Source of the DNA: Lachnospiraceae bacterium
Lineage (GTDB): Bacteria > Bacillota > Clostridia > Lachnospirales > Lachnospiraceae
Assembly: GCA_021201665.1 (NCBI GenBank)
Contig: JAJQEO010000062.1
Coordinates: forward strand, 1-46,607
DNA: 46,607 nucleotides
Direction of reading: 5' to 3'
Shown here: in pieces, positions 16,601-25,004 of the stretch
Layout of the letters: each line of letters begins with the position of its first letter
Numbering within the stretch: the first letter of the stretch is position 1
Program-made: the position numbers and the translations under genes
The notes under the pieces: model-generated
Seen by the model: the letters and a program-made list of their open reading frames with translations, nothing else
The model's database searches: none
Told to the model about the DNA's origin: nothing

Positions 16601-16990
16601 ATGACCTATGAAATTCTGATCAGCAATCAGGTGCTGGACCGCGCAAAGCTCTCCAGGCAGACCGGATTTAACTCGGGCGCGGAGGTCCAGATTCCCTACT
16701 TGCTGATTCTGTGTTCGGCATTGCTGATGATTTATAATCAGCGTGTAAATTCCACGAGGCTGGTATTTATCGATGAACCCTTTGCCAAGATGGATCCGGG
16801 CAATGTAAAGCTGATGCTGGATTTCATGCGGGGACAGCACCTGCAGGTGATCTTCTGCTCTCCGGATAAGACGGAATCCATCGGAAATGAGTGCGAGGTC
16901 ATTCTTCCAGCTCTTCGCGTCAGCCCGGAGCGAATGCGGCTGGGAATCGTGCAGTTCCATGAGGAGAAGGCATTCGTGAAAACTGTGTGA
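13613..16990 (+). CDS. jetC: Wadjet SMC-like ATPase JetC
   Basis: The motor of the Wadjet complex, a MukB/MksB-like SMC of 1125 residues. The N-terminal head holds Walker A GKNGNGKS (residues 30-37). Two long coiled-coil arms flank a hinge region near 470-600. The C-terminal head has the signature-like FNSGAEVQIPYLLILCSAL and Walker B RLVFIDEPFAKMD with catalytic Glu1055. ATP-driven loop extrusion is established for the family. The ATG overlaps the jetB stop. All motifs are intact, so the protein should be active. Confidence 0.93.
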   Translation: MILLKKVRLVNWYGFTNDTAPIGFFTLIAGKNGNGKSVMLDAIKYAAYGDVVFNKSSESKGSRTLSSYTRGLLDATAGTCMRPADRVPTVYSHIVLEFFDDVEEKSFLLGTVIETNPSNNCQTYRYVADHIVMERMDHVYMENGSVIPYSPLLLQKQYKLTLMNREQALPKFMQMTGLKLTLGQLPTYLRKMRGIMSYDPNARIDQFIRESVLEKRDVDFGKLIEAKENIEHLNESFEVIQSEITELEEILDKYDAWEGERNRLLSDDIRIVYKKIQDINREIARQESDQEGAQKRKEDLTKELEILSARSKELNARLIDAKVSFKQLDSTQMINEEEKRLEALTQEKKEWLRKCQALETFQRRISELLSLLSQDRQQDEFSAISGTVKDFLLEDGKVEDLNILASLCQMGIPSSQKADAVMRLKGKVDRLYDRLIRKIAETEQKIEEINRRLDIQNRIVEESRKHRNTYESIPEYVALRDEINREYERRGLPARAKFACEYVISLKDESWRDAVEAFLGPRRYTILVEPDYYDIADDVLNRSEYRYAHLFNTKLLMKREVKVEPDSVVSVLEIKNPVAQKYFDFQLGRMHAVSLNEVRNYENAIAREGRVAVAMDSYFLRFNRLRSYYLGEKIFELNRIRAEKEIARLGEEKRQLLNDKQGLTASKSTLAQSREFFGEYEYDAHEKYQDTAAMARESEEQLRELKRAQETNQEFLELAHLIDRLTREQEAVLEESQRRSREKSDQETVISRCAYRIEEKKAELEIQEKQFKEYQIEHYTVVQKAVETYEKYLSNDKKGIGGLLAEDTRKRIQRSIEQQKSDLMQKQADYNAKHSGSMLPRGTEGREEYAARRDKIWMDNLQEIRQKLEEQTRRYEDIFKNEFVLTILKSCERARDDLKQINYELGKLNFAAKYQFDVHYVHDGSDYAKIIEYARFLDEREQLGGGTHGQMTLGAFTSVSDEEGEQLEQELERIVNQIIKANSEETIARFADYRNYMTYEILISNQVLDRAKLSRQTGFNSGAEVQIPYLLILCSALLMIYNQRVNSTRLVFIDEPFAKMDPGNVKLMLDFMRGQHLQVIFCSPDKTESIGNECEVILPALRVSPERMRLGIVQFHEEKAFVKTV

Positions 16991-17026
16991 GAGACAAGAT
17001 AGCTGGCAGTTTTAGGATGCACAGGT

Positions 17027-18325
17027 GTGAAAAACGTTCCCCTGTCCGATCAACACTATGGAAAAGGGCAACAGGCAGTGCTTTCAGGGAGAATAGATGA
17101 AAAAATGGCAGACTACGCAGAAAAAATGCTCGTAACTCTTGTAGAAAAATACAGGAAGAGCAAAAAGGACAGCGGCAGCAATGTCATTGCCCGGCGCACG
17201 AAAATAACGCCGGCACAGCTGTACAAGAATTATAATAGAAATGACGCTGACATGGAGCAGATTGAGGCAATTCATTCTGCCGCGCGTATGTACCGGCAGA
17301 AGGGATTTCTGACCTTTGATACGGAAGGCTTCAGCAGTGAGATCCGCAGCATCTATCTGGTGGACGAAAAAATTAAAGAGGCGGAAAAGTACCTGGAGGA
17401 GCACTACGGTTATGTATCCAAGGCAACAAAGAGAAAAGAGGCAGAGAAACTGCTCGCTCGCTATGCAGGCCGCTCCCCTGCGGCAGATGAGATCTGCGCA
17501 GAGCTTCGCCGTACATTGGAGCAGAATAAGATACCGGCAGATTATCAGCAGAAGGAGGACTGGCTGAAAGCCCTGGTCTTTATAGAGAACAATCAGAAGG
17601 AGCTGTTTGTGCGGGAAGCATCCATGCTGATCTATGGTGATTCCAAATATCTGGAAAATGAGCAGGTGTTAGGACCAGTCTGTAAAAGACTCTGGAAACA
17701 GTCCGCAAGCCCCCGCAGGGCGGATGAGATGGAAGATGAGATTCTGGAAGTATACCATATCCGGAGGGAAAAGCAGAAGCTTTGTCTGAAGGGGGATGTC
17801 ACGATCCAAATCGGGGGAAAGGAGATCCCGCTTGCTGCTTTTACAGATGGGGTGGAGTTTTATGCGGAGGATCTGTCGCGGATGGAAGGAATACATGTCC
17901 ATACACCCGGCTTTATGACGGTGGAAAACCGCACTTCCTGGCTCAGGCTGTGTGATTCGAATATGACTTTTTTCTACCTGGGAGGCTATGCGACCAGACT
18001 TCAGCGCGACTTTTTAAAGAAAGTGTATGCGGACAATCCGGAGCTGTCGTTTTTCCATTTTGGAGATATAGACGCCGGGGGTCTGTATATTCATGAACAC
18101 CTGTGCCGCATAACAGGAATACCGTTTGCCTTGTATCACATGTCCTCCAGGGAACTGGCAGATGAACGATTTCAATCCTGCCTGCACACGCTGACCAATG
18201 AGGATCGTGTGCGGCTTCAGTCTCTGAAAAAACAGGAGAGCTATCGGCAGCTGGCAGCTTACATGCTGGAGAACAATGTAAAGCTGGAGCAGGAAATTAT
18301 CAGTTACTATGAGGCAAAATCATGA
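17027..18325 (+). CDS. jetD: Wadjet nuclease JetD (DUF3322/DUF2220, Toprim-like)
   Basis: The DNA-cleaving subunit of Wadjet, 432 residues. The C-terminal Toprim-like domain shows the acidic motif GDIDAGG (Asp347, Asp349) and the upstream MTVENRTSWLRL, whose glutamate is part of the predicted metal site. The N-terminal half is helical and would bind the SMC complex. The GTG start at 17027 has AGGATG upstream at fair spacing; an in-frame ATG at 17105 is an alternative. It lies 36 bp after jetC. No terminator is obvious in the 80 bp before the convergent tetR gene. Confidence 0.88.
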   Translation: MKNVPLSDQHYGKGQQAVLSGRIDEKMADYAEKMLVTLVEKYRKSKKDSGSNVIARRTKITPAQLYKNYNRNDADMEQIEAIHSAARMYRQKGFLTFDTEGFSSEIRSIYLVDEKIKEAEKYLEEHYGYVSKATKRKEAEKLLARYAGRSPAADEICAELRRTLEQNKIPADYQQKEDWLKALVFIENNQKELFVREASMLIYGDSKYLENEQVLGPVCKRLWKQSASPRRADEMEDEILEVYHIRREKQKLCLKGDVTIQIGGKEIPLAAFTDGVEFYAEDLSRMEGIHVHTPGFMTVENRTSWLRLCDSNMTFFYLGGYATRLQRDFLKKVYADNPELSFFHFGDIDAGGLYIHEHLCRITGIPFALYHMSSRELADERFQSCLHTLTNEDRVRLQSLKKQESYRQLAAYMLENNVKLEQEIISYYEAKS

Positions 18326-18408
18326 CGGATACGAATATGCAATGCGTTTTTTGAGGCTTATCGGGAATATTCAGAAAAATCTGATGCCAAAATCAGAGAA
18401 TGCAGCAC

Positions 18409-18936
18409 TCACTCTCCCCTCAGGATATTCAGCGCGATTTCAGACATTTCCTGCGGACTTTCCTCAGCGCTTCCTGAAAGCCATCCAATCAGGATGGAGA
18501 ACAGCCCTCCGGATTCATAACGTACCGCATAGCGAGCCTTCGTGGTATTTAAGGAACCCGGATGAAGCGCGTTGTACAGATGGTCTGTAAATCCTGAAAA
18601 GCACTCTACGACCACGTTCATCAGGTCCGCCTCTGTCAGGACTCTGGTCAGGTTATCGTATTTCTGGAAATAGGAGAAAAAGCTGTCGAGCGCCTGTCTG
18701 ATGTCCTCCTTTGCTTCCGAGATCAGCTGCTGCGAGATTTTTCTGAAATGCTGTACCAGGATGTCCTCCTTCGAAGTGTAGGTCCGATAGTAAGTCATGC
18801 GGGATACGCCTGCTTTCCGCGCAATGTCTGTTACGGTGATATATTTATATTCCTTTTGCTCCATTAAACCTGTCAGCGCTGTGAAAATACAGTCCTTTGT
18901 AGCCTCTTTATCCTGTGCCATTATAACAACCCTCAT
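18409..18936 (-). CDS. TetR family regulator cotranscribed with an FKBP protein
   Basis: A regulator of about 175 residues. The DNA-binding segment is KYITVTDIARKAGVSRMTYYRTYTSKEDIL near the N-terminus, and the C-terminal domain matches the TetR group common in Firmicutes. Two starts are possible: ATG 18936, with AAGGAAG just upstream, or ATG 18919-18921, which gives MAQDKE. The gene begins 7 bp after the FKBP stop and its ribosome site overlaps that stop, so they form one unit. Target unknown. Confidence 0.82.
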   Translation of the reverse strand: MRVVIMAQDKEATKDCIFTALTGLMEQKEYKYITVTDIARKAGVSRMTYYRTYTSKEDILVQHFRKISQQLISEAKEDIRQALDSFFSYFQKYDNLTRVLTEADLMNVVVECFSGFTDHLYNALHPGSLNTTKARYAVRYESGGLFSILIGWLSGSAEESPQEMSEIALNILRGE

Positions 18937-18943
18937 ATCTTCC

Positions 18944-19453
18944 TTAGTATATTCCGTTAATGGTGACCTCGAACACTGCTTCCTGTCCGTTTAAATCGTC
19001 TACGCCATAATCCTCCGGGAATGTTACGGTGACTTCAACCGTATCCCCCGGGTGGTAACCGATGAGCTGTTCTTCAAAGTCATCAATATAGCTTCCTGAT
19101 CCGATGACTAGATCGGTGCCATTGCCATCTGTGCTTCCGCCGGAAAATTCTACGCCGTCAATGGAGCCGACATAATCAATGTTTACCGTGTCTCCGTCCG
19201 CGACGGTCAGTGATGTATCAGTTGAGTAGGTGACGACCTCTTCGGTTACGCTTTCTGTAGAGGCTTCGTCGGCATCGTCCGTCGTGCTGCTAAATGGCTG
19301 GAATGCGTCGACAAGTATGACAATAATCAGTATCGCGATGAGGGCGGCAGGAATGCCAATAGAAAGGATTTTCTTTGTGTGCTCTCGCTGTTCCTTTTTG
19401 CGCCGCTCCTCGGCACGTCGTTCCTGAGCCATTTTTTTGTTTTCTTTTTTCAT
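18944..19453 (-). CDS. Membrane-anchored FKBP-type peptidyl-prolyl isomerase
   Basis: A 169-residue protein expected to fold proteins on the outer face of the membrane. The first 28 residues are very rich in Lys, Arg and Glu, followed by one membrane segment (about 30-50, SIGIPAALIAILIIVILVDAF). A Ser/Thr/Asp linker and an FKBP domain (about 82-169) follow, with DTVNIDYVGSIDGVEFSGG, GSGSYIDDFEEQLIGYHPGD and VTFPEDYG. The fold resembles the trigger-factor isomerase insert. Isomerase activity is not assured, since several aromatic pocket residues are not evident. Confidence 0.85.
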   Translation of the reverse strand: MKKENKKMAQERRAEERRKKEQREHTKKILSIGIPAALIAILIIVILVDAFQPFSSTTDDADEASTESVTEEVVTYSTDTSLTVADGDTVNIDYVGSIDGVEFSGGSTDGNGTDLVIGSGSYIDDFEEQLIGYHPGDTVEVTVTFPEDYGVDDLNGQEAVFEVTINGIY

Positions 19454-19592
19454 GACAGCTTTCTCCCTTGCATTAAGATTTGCCTACACTCTACGAAAAA
19501 GATGTGCTTATTTTGTGTACGAAATGCGAAGAAACTGTCAAATTTCACGTTTCTGTAACCGGAGAACATTGCTTATATTTGCAAGCTGATAC

Positions 19593-19706
19593 TTTAAAAA
19601 GTGAAGTTACATGTGTAGTCTGGCACTGGGTTTAAAAAGTGAAATTACATGTGTAATCGGACACAGGGTTTAAAAAGTGAAGTTACGTATGTAATCTGGC
19701 ACTGGG
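19593..19706. repeat. Three 38-bp tandem repeats upstream of dnaK
   Basis: Units at 19593-19630, 19631-19668 and 19669-19706 each begin TTTAAAAAGTGAA and end near GGCACTGGG or a close variant. Each holds a near-palindrome of the form TTACATGTGTAA. The array lies between the divergent FKBP and dnaK genes, some 100 bp before a candidate promoter, and looks like repeated binding sites. The rest of 19454-19592 has no visible gene. Confidence 0.85.
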
Positions 19707-19809
19707 CGCAAAATAGAATGAACAGAAATCTTAAAAAATGAGTTTAGAAAGATTAGAAAAATTTAATGAACATATAGGTAAAAATTGTAACATTCCAAAA
19801 TTCAGTGTC

Positions 19810-19838
19810 TTGATTTTCAGTTTATAGAAAGTTATAGT
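19810..19838 (+). promoter_or_regulatory. Candidate promoter of dnaK
   Basis: TTGATT (19810-19815), a 17-bp spacer and TATAGT (19833-19838) fit a sigma-A promoter. A second -10-like TATAAT lies at 19882-19887 in repeat D, closer to the start codon. No CIRCE element was seen, so HrcA control is not suggested. Confidence 0.5.
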
Positions 19839-19857
19839 ATAAATGACTGAAGCGCAA

Positions 19858-19887
19858 AGTAAAACGACTTACGTCGGTTACTATAAT
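19858..19887 (-). repeat. Repeat D copy in front of dnaK
   Basis: An inverted repeat, GTAAAACGAC and GTCGGTTAC around TTAC, ends in TATAAT (19882-19887). Its relatives are at 4635, 23067, 38257 and 42351. Here the TATAAT reads toward dnaK, 25 bp from its GTG, so the element may be a promoter with built-in operator. Confidence 0.7.
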
Positions 19888-19911
19888 TTATGTAATTCGG
19901 AGGTTACAAAG

Positions 19912-21675
19912 GTGGGTAAAGTAATAGGAATTGATCTTGGAACGACTAACAGCTGTGTATCGGTAGTAGAAAATGACCAGCCGGTCATTATTCCGAATCC
20001 GACCGGCGGACGTACGACGCCGAGTGTGGTGGCTTTTTCCAAAAACGGAGAGCGGCTGGTCGGGGACGCGGCCAGGAGACAGGCGGTGACGAATTCATCA
20101 AGGACGATCACTTCTGTGAAACGGCATATGGGTACGGACTGGGATATCCGGATTGATGGAAAACAGTACAAGCCGCAGACGATCAGCGCGATGATTCTGA
20201 TGCAGCTGAAAAAGGATGCGGAGGATTTTCTTGGCGAGCCGGTGACTGAGGCTGTAATTACGGTGCCGGCATATTTTAATGACGTGCAGAGACAGGCGAC
20301 CAAGGACGCCGGGCGCATCGCGGGGCTGGATGTGAAGCGAATTATCAATGAGCCGACAAGCGCGGCGCTTTCCTATGGTCTGGATCATGGCGAGGCACAA
20401 AAGGTCATGGTTTATGATCTGGGCGGCGGAACCTTTGATGTGTCGATCATTGAGATTGGTGAGGGACTTATCGAGGTGCTTTCCACCTCCGGCGACAACC
20501 ACCTGGGCGGTGATGATTTTGACGCGCGTGTATCGGACTGGCTGGTCGCGGAGTTTAAATCAGAGCATCATACAGATGTATCCAGAGATGTCGCCGCGAT
20601 GCAGCGTATTAAAGAAGCTGCTGAGCAGGCTAAGAAGGAGCTTTCCACCTCAGAGAGTACAAATGTTGTGCTTCCGTATCTGACGCAGGTACGGGGCGAG
20701 GCGGTTCACCTGGAGCGCACACTGACGCGGACGAAGTTTAATGAGCTGACGGCGGATCTGGTGCGGCGCACGGAGGTGCCTGTGCAGACGGCACTCTCGG
20801 ACGCCGGGATTACGGCATCCCAGCTGGGAAGAGTGCTGCTGGTAGGCGGCTCGACGCGCATTCCTGCGGTTCAGCAGAAGGTATTTCAGCTGACCGGCAA
20901 GGAACCTTCCAAGAATATCAACCCAGATGAATGCGTAGCGCAGGGCGCTGCTATTCTTGGCAGTACACTGCAGGGCAATGCCCTGGCGGCGGCGGATACC
21001 GGCATGGATCTGCTTTTGATGGATGTCACGCCGCTGAGTCTGTCGATCGAGACGGTGGGCGGTGTCGCTACCCGTCTGGTGGAGCGCAATACCCCCATCC
21101 CGACGCGCTACTCACGCGTATTTTCCACCGCTGCGGCTTACCAGCGCGATGTGGAGATCAATGTTCTTCAGGGTGAGCGCACCATGGCTCGCGACAATAA
21201 ATCAATTGGAAAGTTTCGGTTAAAGGGCATCCGCCGCGCACCGGCAGGCGTGCCGCAGATCGAGGTGACCTTTGATATTGACGCGAATGGCATTCTGAAG
21301 GTGTCCGCGAAGGATCTTGACACGCAGAAGGAGCAGTCGATCACGATTACCGCGGATGACCGTATGTCGGATTCTGAAATTCAGCAGGCGATTTTTGAAG
21401 CGCAGGCTTACGCGGGACAGGATGTGCAGAGAAGAGAAGCGATTGAAATTACCAACGAGGCGCAGAGTCTGCTCGCGAAGGCTCAGCAGGCTCTCAAGGA
21501 GCGAAAAAAAGATCTGGACAAGAACGCGTCAAAGCAGATTAAAAATGAAATTAACGCTTTGCAGAAGGCACTGTCTAAATTCCGCCTGGACAAGATGACA
21601 GACCAGGATCTGGAGAATGTAAAGACTGCAAAGGAGGCACTGGAGCGGTCAGCCGCGCAGTATCTGGGGATGTAG
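19912..21675 (+). CDS. dnaK: DnaK (Hsp70) chaperone, stand-alone paralog
   Basis: ATP-dependent chaperone of 587 residues. Phosphate loop [12 protein letters not shown], the [13 protein letters not shown] motif, [13 protein letters not shown] and the substrate domain with [14 protein letters not shown] are all present. It ends soon after the helical lid at about the position where the disordered tail of typical DnaK begins, so it is some 25 residues shorter than Bacillus DnaK and lacks the acidic tail. GTG 19912 is chosen because GGAGG (19899-19903) precedes it; the upstream frame is repeat DNA. No grpE, dnaJ or hrcA lies nearby, so it may be a second copy or a split locus. Confidence 0.92.
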   Translation: MGKVIGIDLGTTNSCVSVVENDQPVIIPNPTGGRTTPSVVAFSKNGERLVGDAARRQAVTNSSRTITSVKRHMGTDWDIRIDGKQYKPQTISAMILMQLKKDAEDFLGEPVTEAVITVPAYFNDVQRQATKDAGRIAGLDVKRIINEPTSAALSYGLDHGEAQKVMVYDLGGGTFDVSIIEIGEGLIEVLSTSGDNHLGGDDFDARVSDWLVAEFKSEHHTDVSRDVAAMQRIKEAAEQAKKELSTSESTNVVLPYLTQVRGEAVHLERTLTRTKFNELTADLVRRTEVPVQTALSDAGITASQLGRVLLVGGSTRIPAVQQKVFQLTGKEPSKNINPDECVAQGAAILGSTLQGNALAAADTGMDLLLMDVTPLSLSIETVGGVATRLVERNTPIPTRYSRVFSTAAAYQRDVEINVLQGERTMARDNKSIGKFRLKGIRRAPAGVPQIEVTFDIDANGILKVSAKDLDTQKEQSITITADDRMSDSEIQQAIFEAQAYAGQDVQRREAIEITNEAQSLLAKAQQALKERKKDLDKNASKQIKNEINALQKALSKFRLDKMTDQDLENVKTAKEALERSAAQYLGM

Positions 21676-21907
21676 GGGCTGCTGGTGACGTATTTTTGCC
21701 TTTGCTGGTGAGATGATTCTGCTTTTGTTTGGCTAATAGAATTCAATATCCGTGCAAATTTTGCAATAATCTGCTGACAAAACGGCGTATTCCTTATGAC
21801 ATCGACCGTGCGGCCCGCCGTTTCGCGGGAATAAACAGACTCTTGCCCTGCCGATGAAATAAGTCCTCCGGTGAGATCAGGATGATAGATATAAATGATT
21901 GAAATAA
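21676..21907. other. Intergenic region with degraded module A/E repeats
   Basis: No ORF of note. TTCCTTATGACAT (about 21790-21802) matches half of module A, and the complement of TTTCGCGGGAATAAAC near 21822-21837 matches module E. They look like a decayed copy of the composite repeat. Confidence 0.5.
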
Positions 21908-21908
21908 A

Positions 21909-21955
21909 AACTCTTTGCAGCAGAAGAAAGAATCCAATGCTGCAAAGAGTTTTTT
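21909..21955. terminator. Bidirectional intrinsic terminator between dnaK and pta
   Basis: AACTCTTTGCAGCA (21909-21922) pairs with TGCTGCAAAGAGTT (21938-21951), followed by a T-run on the plus strand. The mirrored A-run before the first arm gives T's on the minus strand. It can end both dnaK and the convergent pta. Confidence 0.9.
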
Positions 21956-22047
21956 CGTTATAGATCCTGATATTCTCGATATGTATCTGACGGCAGAAAA
22001 AGCATTGTGTTGTTCTGCTATTGCAGATGCAAAAAATCGACGCGCAG

Positions 22048-23028
22048 TTACGCCATCACTGCCGTGATCAGCGCCATCTTGTAAACCTCGTCCGCGTTGC
22101 ATCCGCGGGAGAGATCGTTGATCGGCGCGTTCAGTCCCTGAAGGATCGGGCCGTAAGCGTCAAAGCCGCCCAGTCTCTGTGCGATCTTGTAGCCGATGTT
22201 GCCGGACTGGATCTCCGGGAAGATAAAGGTGTTCGCCTGACCGGCTACCGGGGATCCCGGGAATTTCAGCTGGCCTACCTCAGGAGAAACGGCCGCGTCA
22301 AACTGCATTTCGCCGTCTACCTTCATATCCGGATAAGCCGCTTTCAGCTTTGCGGTGGCATTCTGCACCTTTGTCACATCGTCGCCCTTGCCGGAGCCCT
22401 TCGTGGAGAAGCTCAGCATGGCTACCTTCGGGTCAATGCCAAAATAGGAAGCCGTCTTTGCGGTCTCCACAGCAGTCTCCACCAGAGCATCCTCATCCGG
22501 TGCGATCTGGATCGCACAGTCACCCATCGCGATGCGCTCTTCAACGCCATCCTTTACACGGATCAGGATGAAGCTGGAGCTGACGCTCTTGTTGCCCGGC
22601 TTGGTCTTGATCAGCTGCAGTGCCGGACGAACGGTATCCGCGGTCGAATAGGTAGCACCGCCTAAGAGTGCGTCCGCTACGCCCATCTTCACCAGCATGG
22701 TGCCGAAATAATTGCCCTTCTTCAGGCTCTCACGGCACTGCTCCTCGGTCATCTTGCCCTTGCGCAGCTCGACCATCTTCGTAACCATTTCCTCCATGCC
22801 TTCATAGGTCAGCGGATCGAGAATCTGCACGCCGTCGATACAGAAGCCACCCTTTTCGGCCGCTGCCTTGACATCGTCCACATTGCCCACCAGGACCGGC
22901 TGCAGAAAATCTCCGCCCTTTACCAGACGGTCTGTGGCAGAAAGAATTCTTGCATCTGTGCCTTCGGTAAATACGATTTTCTTCGGGCTTTTCTTCAGTG
23001 ATTCAACTAAAGTCTCAAACAAATCCAT
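22048..23028 (-). CDS. pta: Phosphate acetyltransferase
   Basis: Converts acetyl-CoA and phosphate to acetyl phosphate, the step before acetate kinase in acetate formation. The 326 residues cover the single Pta domain: KKIVFTEGTDARIL, GGATYSTADTVRPALQLI, GDCAIQIAPDEDALVETA, MLSFSTKGSGKG and PVAGQANTFIFPEIQSGNI. The start at ATG 23026-23028 is preferred because GGAGG within the preceding in-frame ATGGAGGC sits 8 bp upstream. No ackA is adjacent. A copy of repeat D with a TACAAT hexamer lies 39 bp before the start. Confidence 0.95.
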   Translation of the reverse strand: MDLFETLVESLKKSPKKIVFTEGTDARILSATDRLVKGGDFLQPVLVGNVDDVKAAAEKGGFCIDGVQILDPLTYEGMEEMVTKMVELRKGKMTEEQCRESLKKGNYFGTMLVKMGVADALLGGATYSTADTVRPALQLIKTKPGNKSVSSSFILIRVKDGVEERIAMGDCAIQIAPDEDALVETAVETAKTASYFGIDPKVAMLSFSTKGSGKGDDVTKVQNATAKLKAAYPDMKVDGEMQFDAAVSPEVGQLKFPGSPVAGQANTFIFPEIQSGNIGYKIAQRLGGFDAYGPILQGLNAPINDLSRGCNADEVYKMALITAVMA

Positions 23029-23066
23029 AGGTTTTGCCTCCATAAGTCTCGATCATAAGATCGTTG

Positions 23067-23096
23067 ATTGTAGTAAACGAGGCTGACTCGTTTACA
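23067..23096. repeat. Repeat D copy in front of pta
   Basis: ATTGTAGTAAACGAG and CTCGTTTACAG form an inverted repeat. On the minus strand it ends in TACAAT (23067-23072), a -10-like hexamer 39 bp from the pta start. Divergent from the other copies in its centre but with the same geometry. Confidence 0.6.
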
Positions 23097-23238
23097 GTCA
23101 CGCTAAAACGCCAGAACACGCAGACGGCTGTCTGTTACACGTATGCATATATTTTCTGTGCGCCTTGTGCATGTCTACAATTTACCACTAACTTGTCCGC
23201 AATGCAAGTACAAGCAGAGGAAAAATGTATACAAATTA

Positions 23239-23267
23239 TTGACTTTTTCGGAAGAGGAACGTATGAT
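23239..23267 (+). promoter_or_regulatory. Promoter upstream of tldD
   Basis: TTGACT (23239-23244), a 17-bp spacer and TATGAT (23262-23267) fit a vegetative promoter. The leader of about 120 nt holds a GGCAGGG/CCCTGC inverted repeat and a 40-codon frame (23285-23407, no ribosome site) with four cysteines that overlaps the tldD start. Confidence 0.6.
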
Positions 23268-23394
23268 GATTCCATTGTGATCAGATGCCTGACCAAGGCA
23301 GGGTCGGCTTTCGCCGAAAAACATGCTTGCCCTGCTGTGCAAGTGATGCAGGCATTATCTATGAAAACGGGATTTCAGAAAGGGGAACCTATAT

Positions 23395-24828
23395 ATGCAA
23401 AAAGTAAAATCCAGCCAGTACCTGCAGGGGGTAAAACCGCTGCTGAAGGAATTGCTCCATCAGGCAAAAGAGGAATATTCCTATGTCTCCATTCTGGCCG
23501 TGGACGCGGAGGCTTATACGTATCAGGTGTCGGCAGCTGTGATGAGCATGGGAGAGGATGCCCTGCAGTCGAGCCGGGGGTTTGTGATCAAGGTCTATGA
23601 CGGGGAGGCCTACGGGGAGTATTCGTTCAATGATATTTCAGAAGAAGGAATCGGAGAAATTCTGTGTCAGCTGCGCCGCGTGGTGAGTCTGAAACAATGT
23701 GAGGGAATATCTTCGCGGAGCCGGTACGAGATGCTTGCCGATGAGCCCTGTGTGTTTGCGAAAAGCACAGAATATGAGACAGATCCTGCCGAAATGGGAG
23801 ATGAAGAGATTCTGCGTACTCTGACTGCACTGAAGGATCAGTGTATGGCTTACGATGAGCGCGTGGTGAACGGCGGGGCTGTTTTCCGGTATCAGAAGTA
23901 CAGCAAGCTGTTTTTATCGCCGCACCGCGACATGGAACAGAATGTGATGTGGGCCAATGGAGCGCTGCAGATCGTGGTACAGAAGGAGCGCCAGATTAAA
24001 TACAGCTTTGAGGGTTTTTCGAAGCTGGGCGGCGCGGAGCTCCTGGACTCGATGGAGGAGGCCATCGGGCGCATCGGGAAAAAAGCGGTGGATCTGCTTT
24101 CGGCGGAGCCGATGATTCCCGGCGAGTATGACTGCATCTGTACGCCGGTTGTGACCGGCATGATCGCGCACGAGGCGTTCGGTCATGGTGTGGAGATGGA
24201 CATGTTCGTCAAGGATCGGGCACTCGCGGCCTCCTGCGTGGGAGAGTATGTGGCGTCTCCGATGCTGACCATGCATGATGGTGCGTCCCTGCAGGGATGG
24301 CCGGAGACCGCCAGCTATTTCTTTGACGATGAAGGGACGCTCTCTGCGGACACAGTCGTCATTGAGAACGGAATCCTGAAATCAGGCATTTCCGACGCTC
24401 AGTCGGCGATGTATCTTGGCACCGTGCCTACCGGCAACGGACGCAGAGAGAGCTACCGGCGCAAGGCGTATACGCGCATGACAAACACCTGGTTTGAGCC
24501 GGGAAAAGATCGGCTGGAAGATATGATAGCTTCCATCTCCTATGGATTTATGCTGGAGGATGCATCAAGCGGCATGGAAGACCCCAAAAACTGGGGAATT
24601 CAGATGATGGTCAATATTGCCCGTGAGATTCGGGACGGCAAGCTTACCGGACGGATTTTTTCACCGGTGGTGCTGACCGGCTATGTGCCGGACCTGCTGA
24701 AATCCATCACGATGATGTCGGAAGAAGCGAGCCTGTGCGGCTCTGGCATGTGCGGAAAGGGCTACAAGGAGTGGGTCAAGGTATCGGACGGCGGCCCATA
24801 TATCAAGGCCCGGATCCGTCTGGGGTAG
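23395..24828 (+). CDS. tldD: TldD family metalloprotease subunit
   Basis: Catalytic half of the TldD/TldE heterodimer, which degrades unfolded peptides and trims the leaders of some modified peptides such as microcin B17. The zinc motif HExxxH is intact as His259-Glu260-Ala-Phe-Gly-His264. The C-terminal part has RKAYTRMTNTWFEPGK, FMLEDASSGMEDPKNWG and CGSGMCGKG, which are family hallmarks. Length, 477 residues, is normal. Ribosome site AAAGGGG lies upstream. The partner tldE follows after 176 bp that hold repeat DNA. Confidence 0.93.
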   Translation: MQKVKSSQYLQGVKPLLKELLHQAKEEYSYVSILAVDAEAYTYQVSAAVMSMGEDALQSSRGFVIKVYDGEAYGEYSFNDISEEGIGEILCQLRRVVSLKQCEGISSRSRYEMLADEPCVFAKSTEYETDPAEMGDEEILRTLTALKDQCMAYDERVVNGGAVFRYQKYSKLFLSPHRDMEQNVMWANGALQIVVQKERQIKYSFEGFSKLGGAELLDSMEEAIGRIGKKAVDLLSAEPMIPGEYDCICTPVVTGMIAHEAFGHGVEMDMFVKDRALAASCVGEYVASPMLTMHDGASLQGWPETASYFFDDEGTLSADTVVIENGILKSGISDAQSAMYLGTVPTGNGRRESYRRKAYTRMTNTWFEPGKDRLEDMIASISYGFMLEDASSGMEDPKNWGIQMMVNIAREIRDGKLTGRIFSPVVLTGYVPDLLKSITMMSEEASLCGSGMCGKGYKEWVKVSDGGPYIKARIRLG

Positions 24829-24854
24829 AGGCTGGCGGTAAGAGGTCAGTGACA

Positions 24855-24925
24855 TCGGCAATCCTTATGACATAATACGCGGCCGGCGCAATCGGATGGG
24901 GGGAGAGAACTCTTCTATCCGATTA
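24855..24925. repeat. Composite repeat fragment between tldD and tldE
   Basis: The right half of module A (ATCCTTATGACATA, 24861-24874) is followed by module C (24893-24921), where CGGATGGGG and CTATCCG can pair. The order A then C matches 2321-2452. Confidence 0.65.
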
Positions 24926-25004
24926 GGGATCATGCCCGACATGGAGTGTATCTGGAAAGAAAACGCCGGCAATTGCCAATTTTAAGAAAATCAGGAGAAT
25001 TTCA

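Noticed and set aside
19593..19706. CRISPR array upstream of dnaK
   Set aside because: The 38-bp units are contiguous with no spacers and no cas genes are near.
19843..19911. 23-codon N-terminal extension of DnaK
   Set aside because: It translates repeat D and lacks a ribosome site, whereas GTG 19912 has GGAGG at correct spacing and matches the DnaK start.
23064..23600. 178-codon plus-strand frame across the tldD leader
   Set aside because: It runs through a repeat and overlaps tldD in another frame; the tldD product is unmistakable and this frame has no domain.
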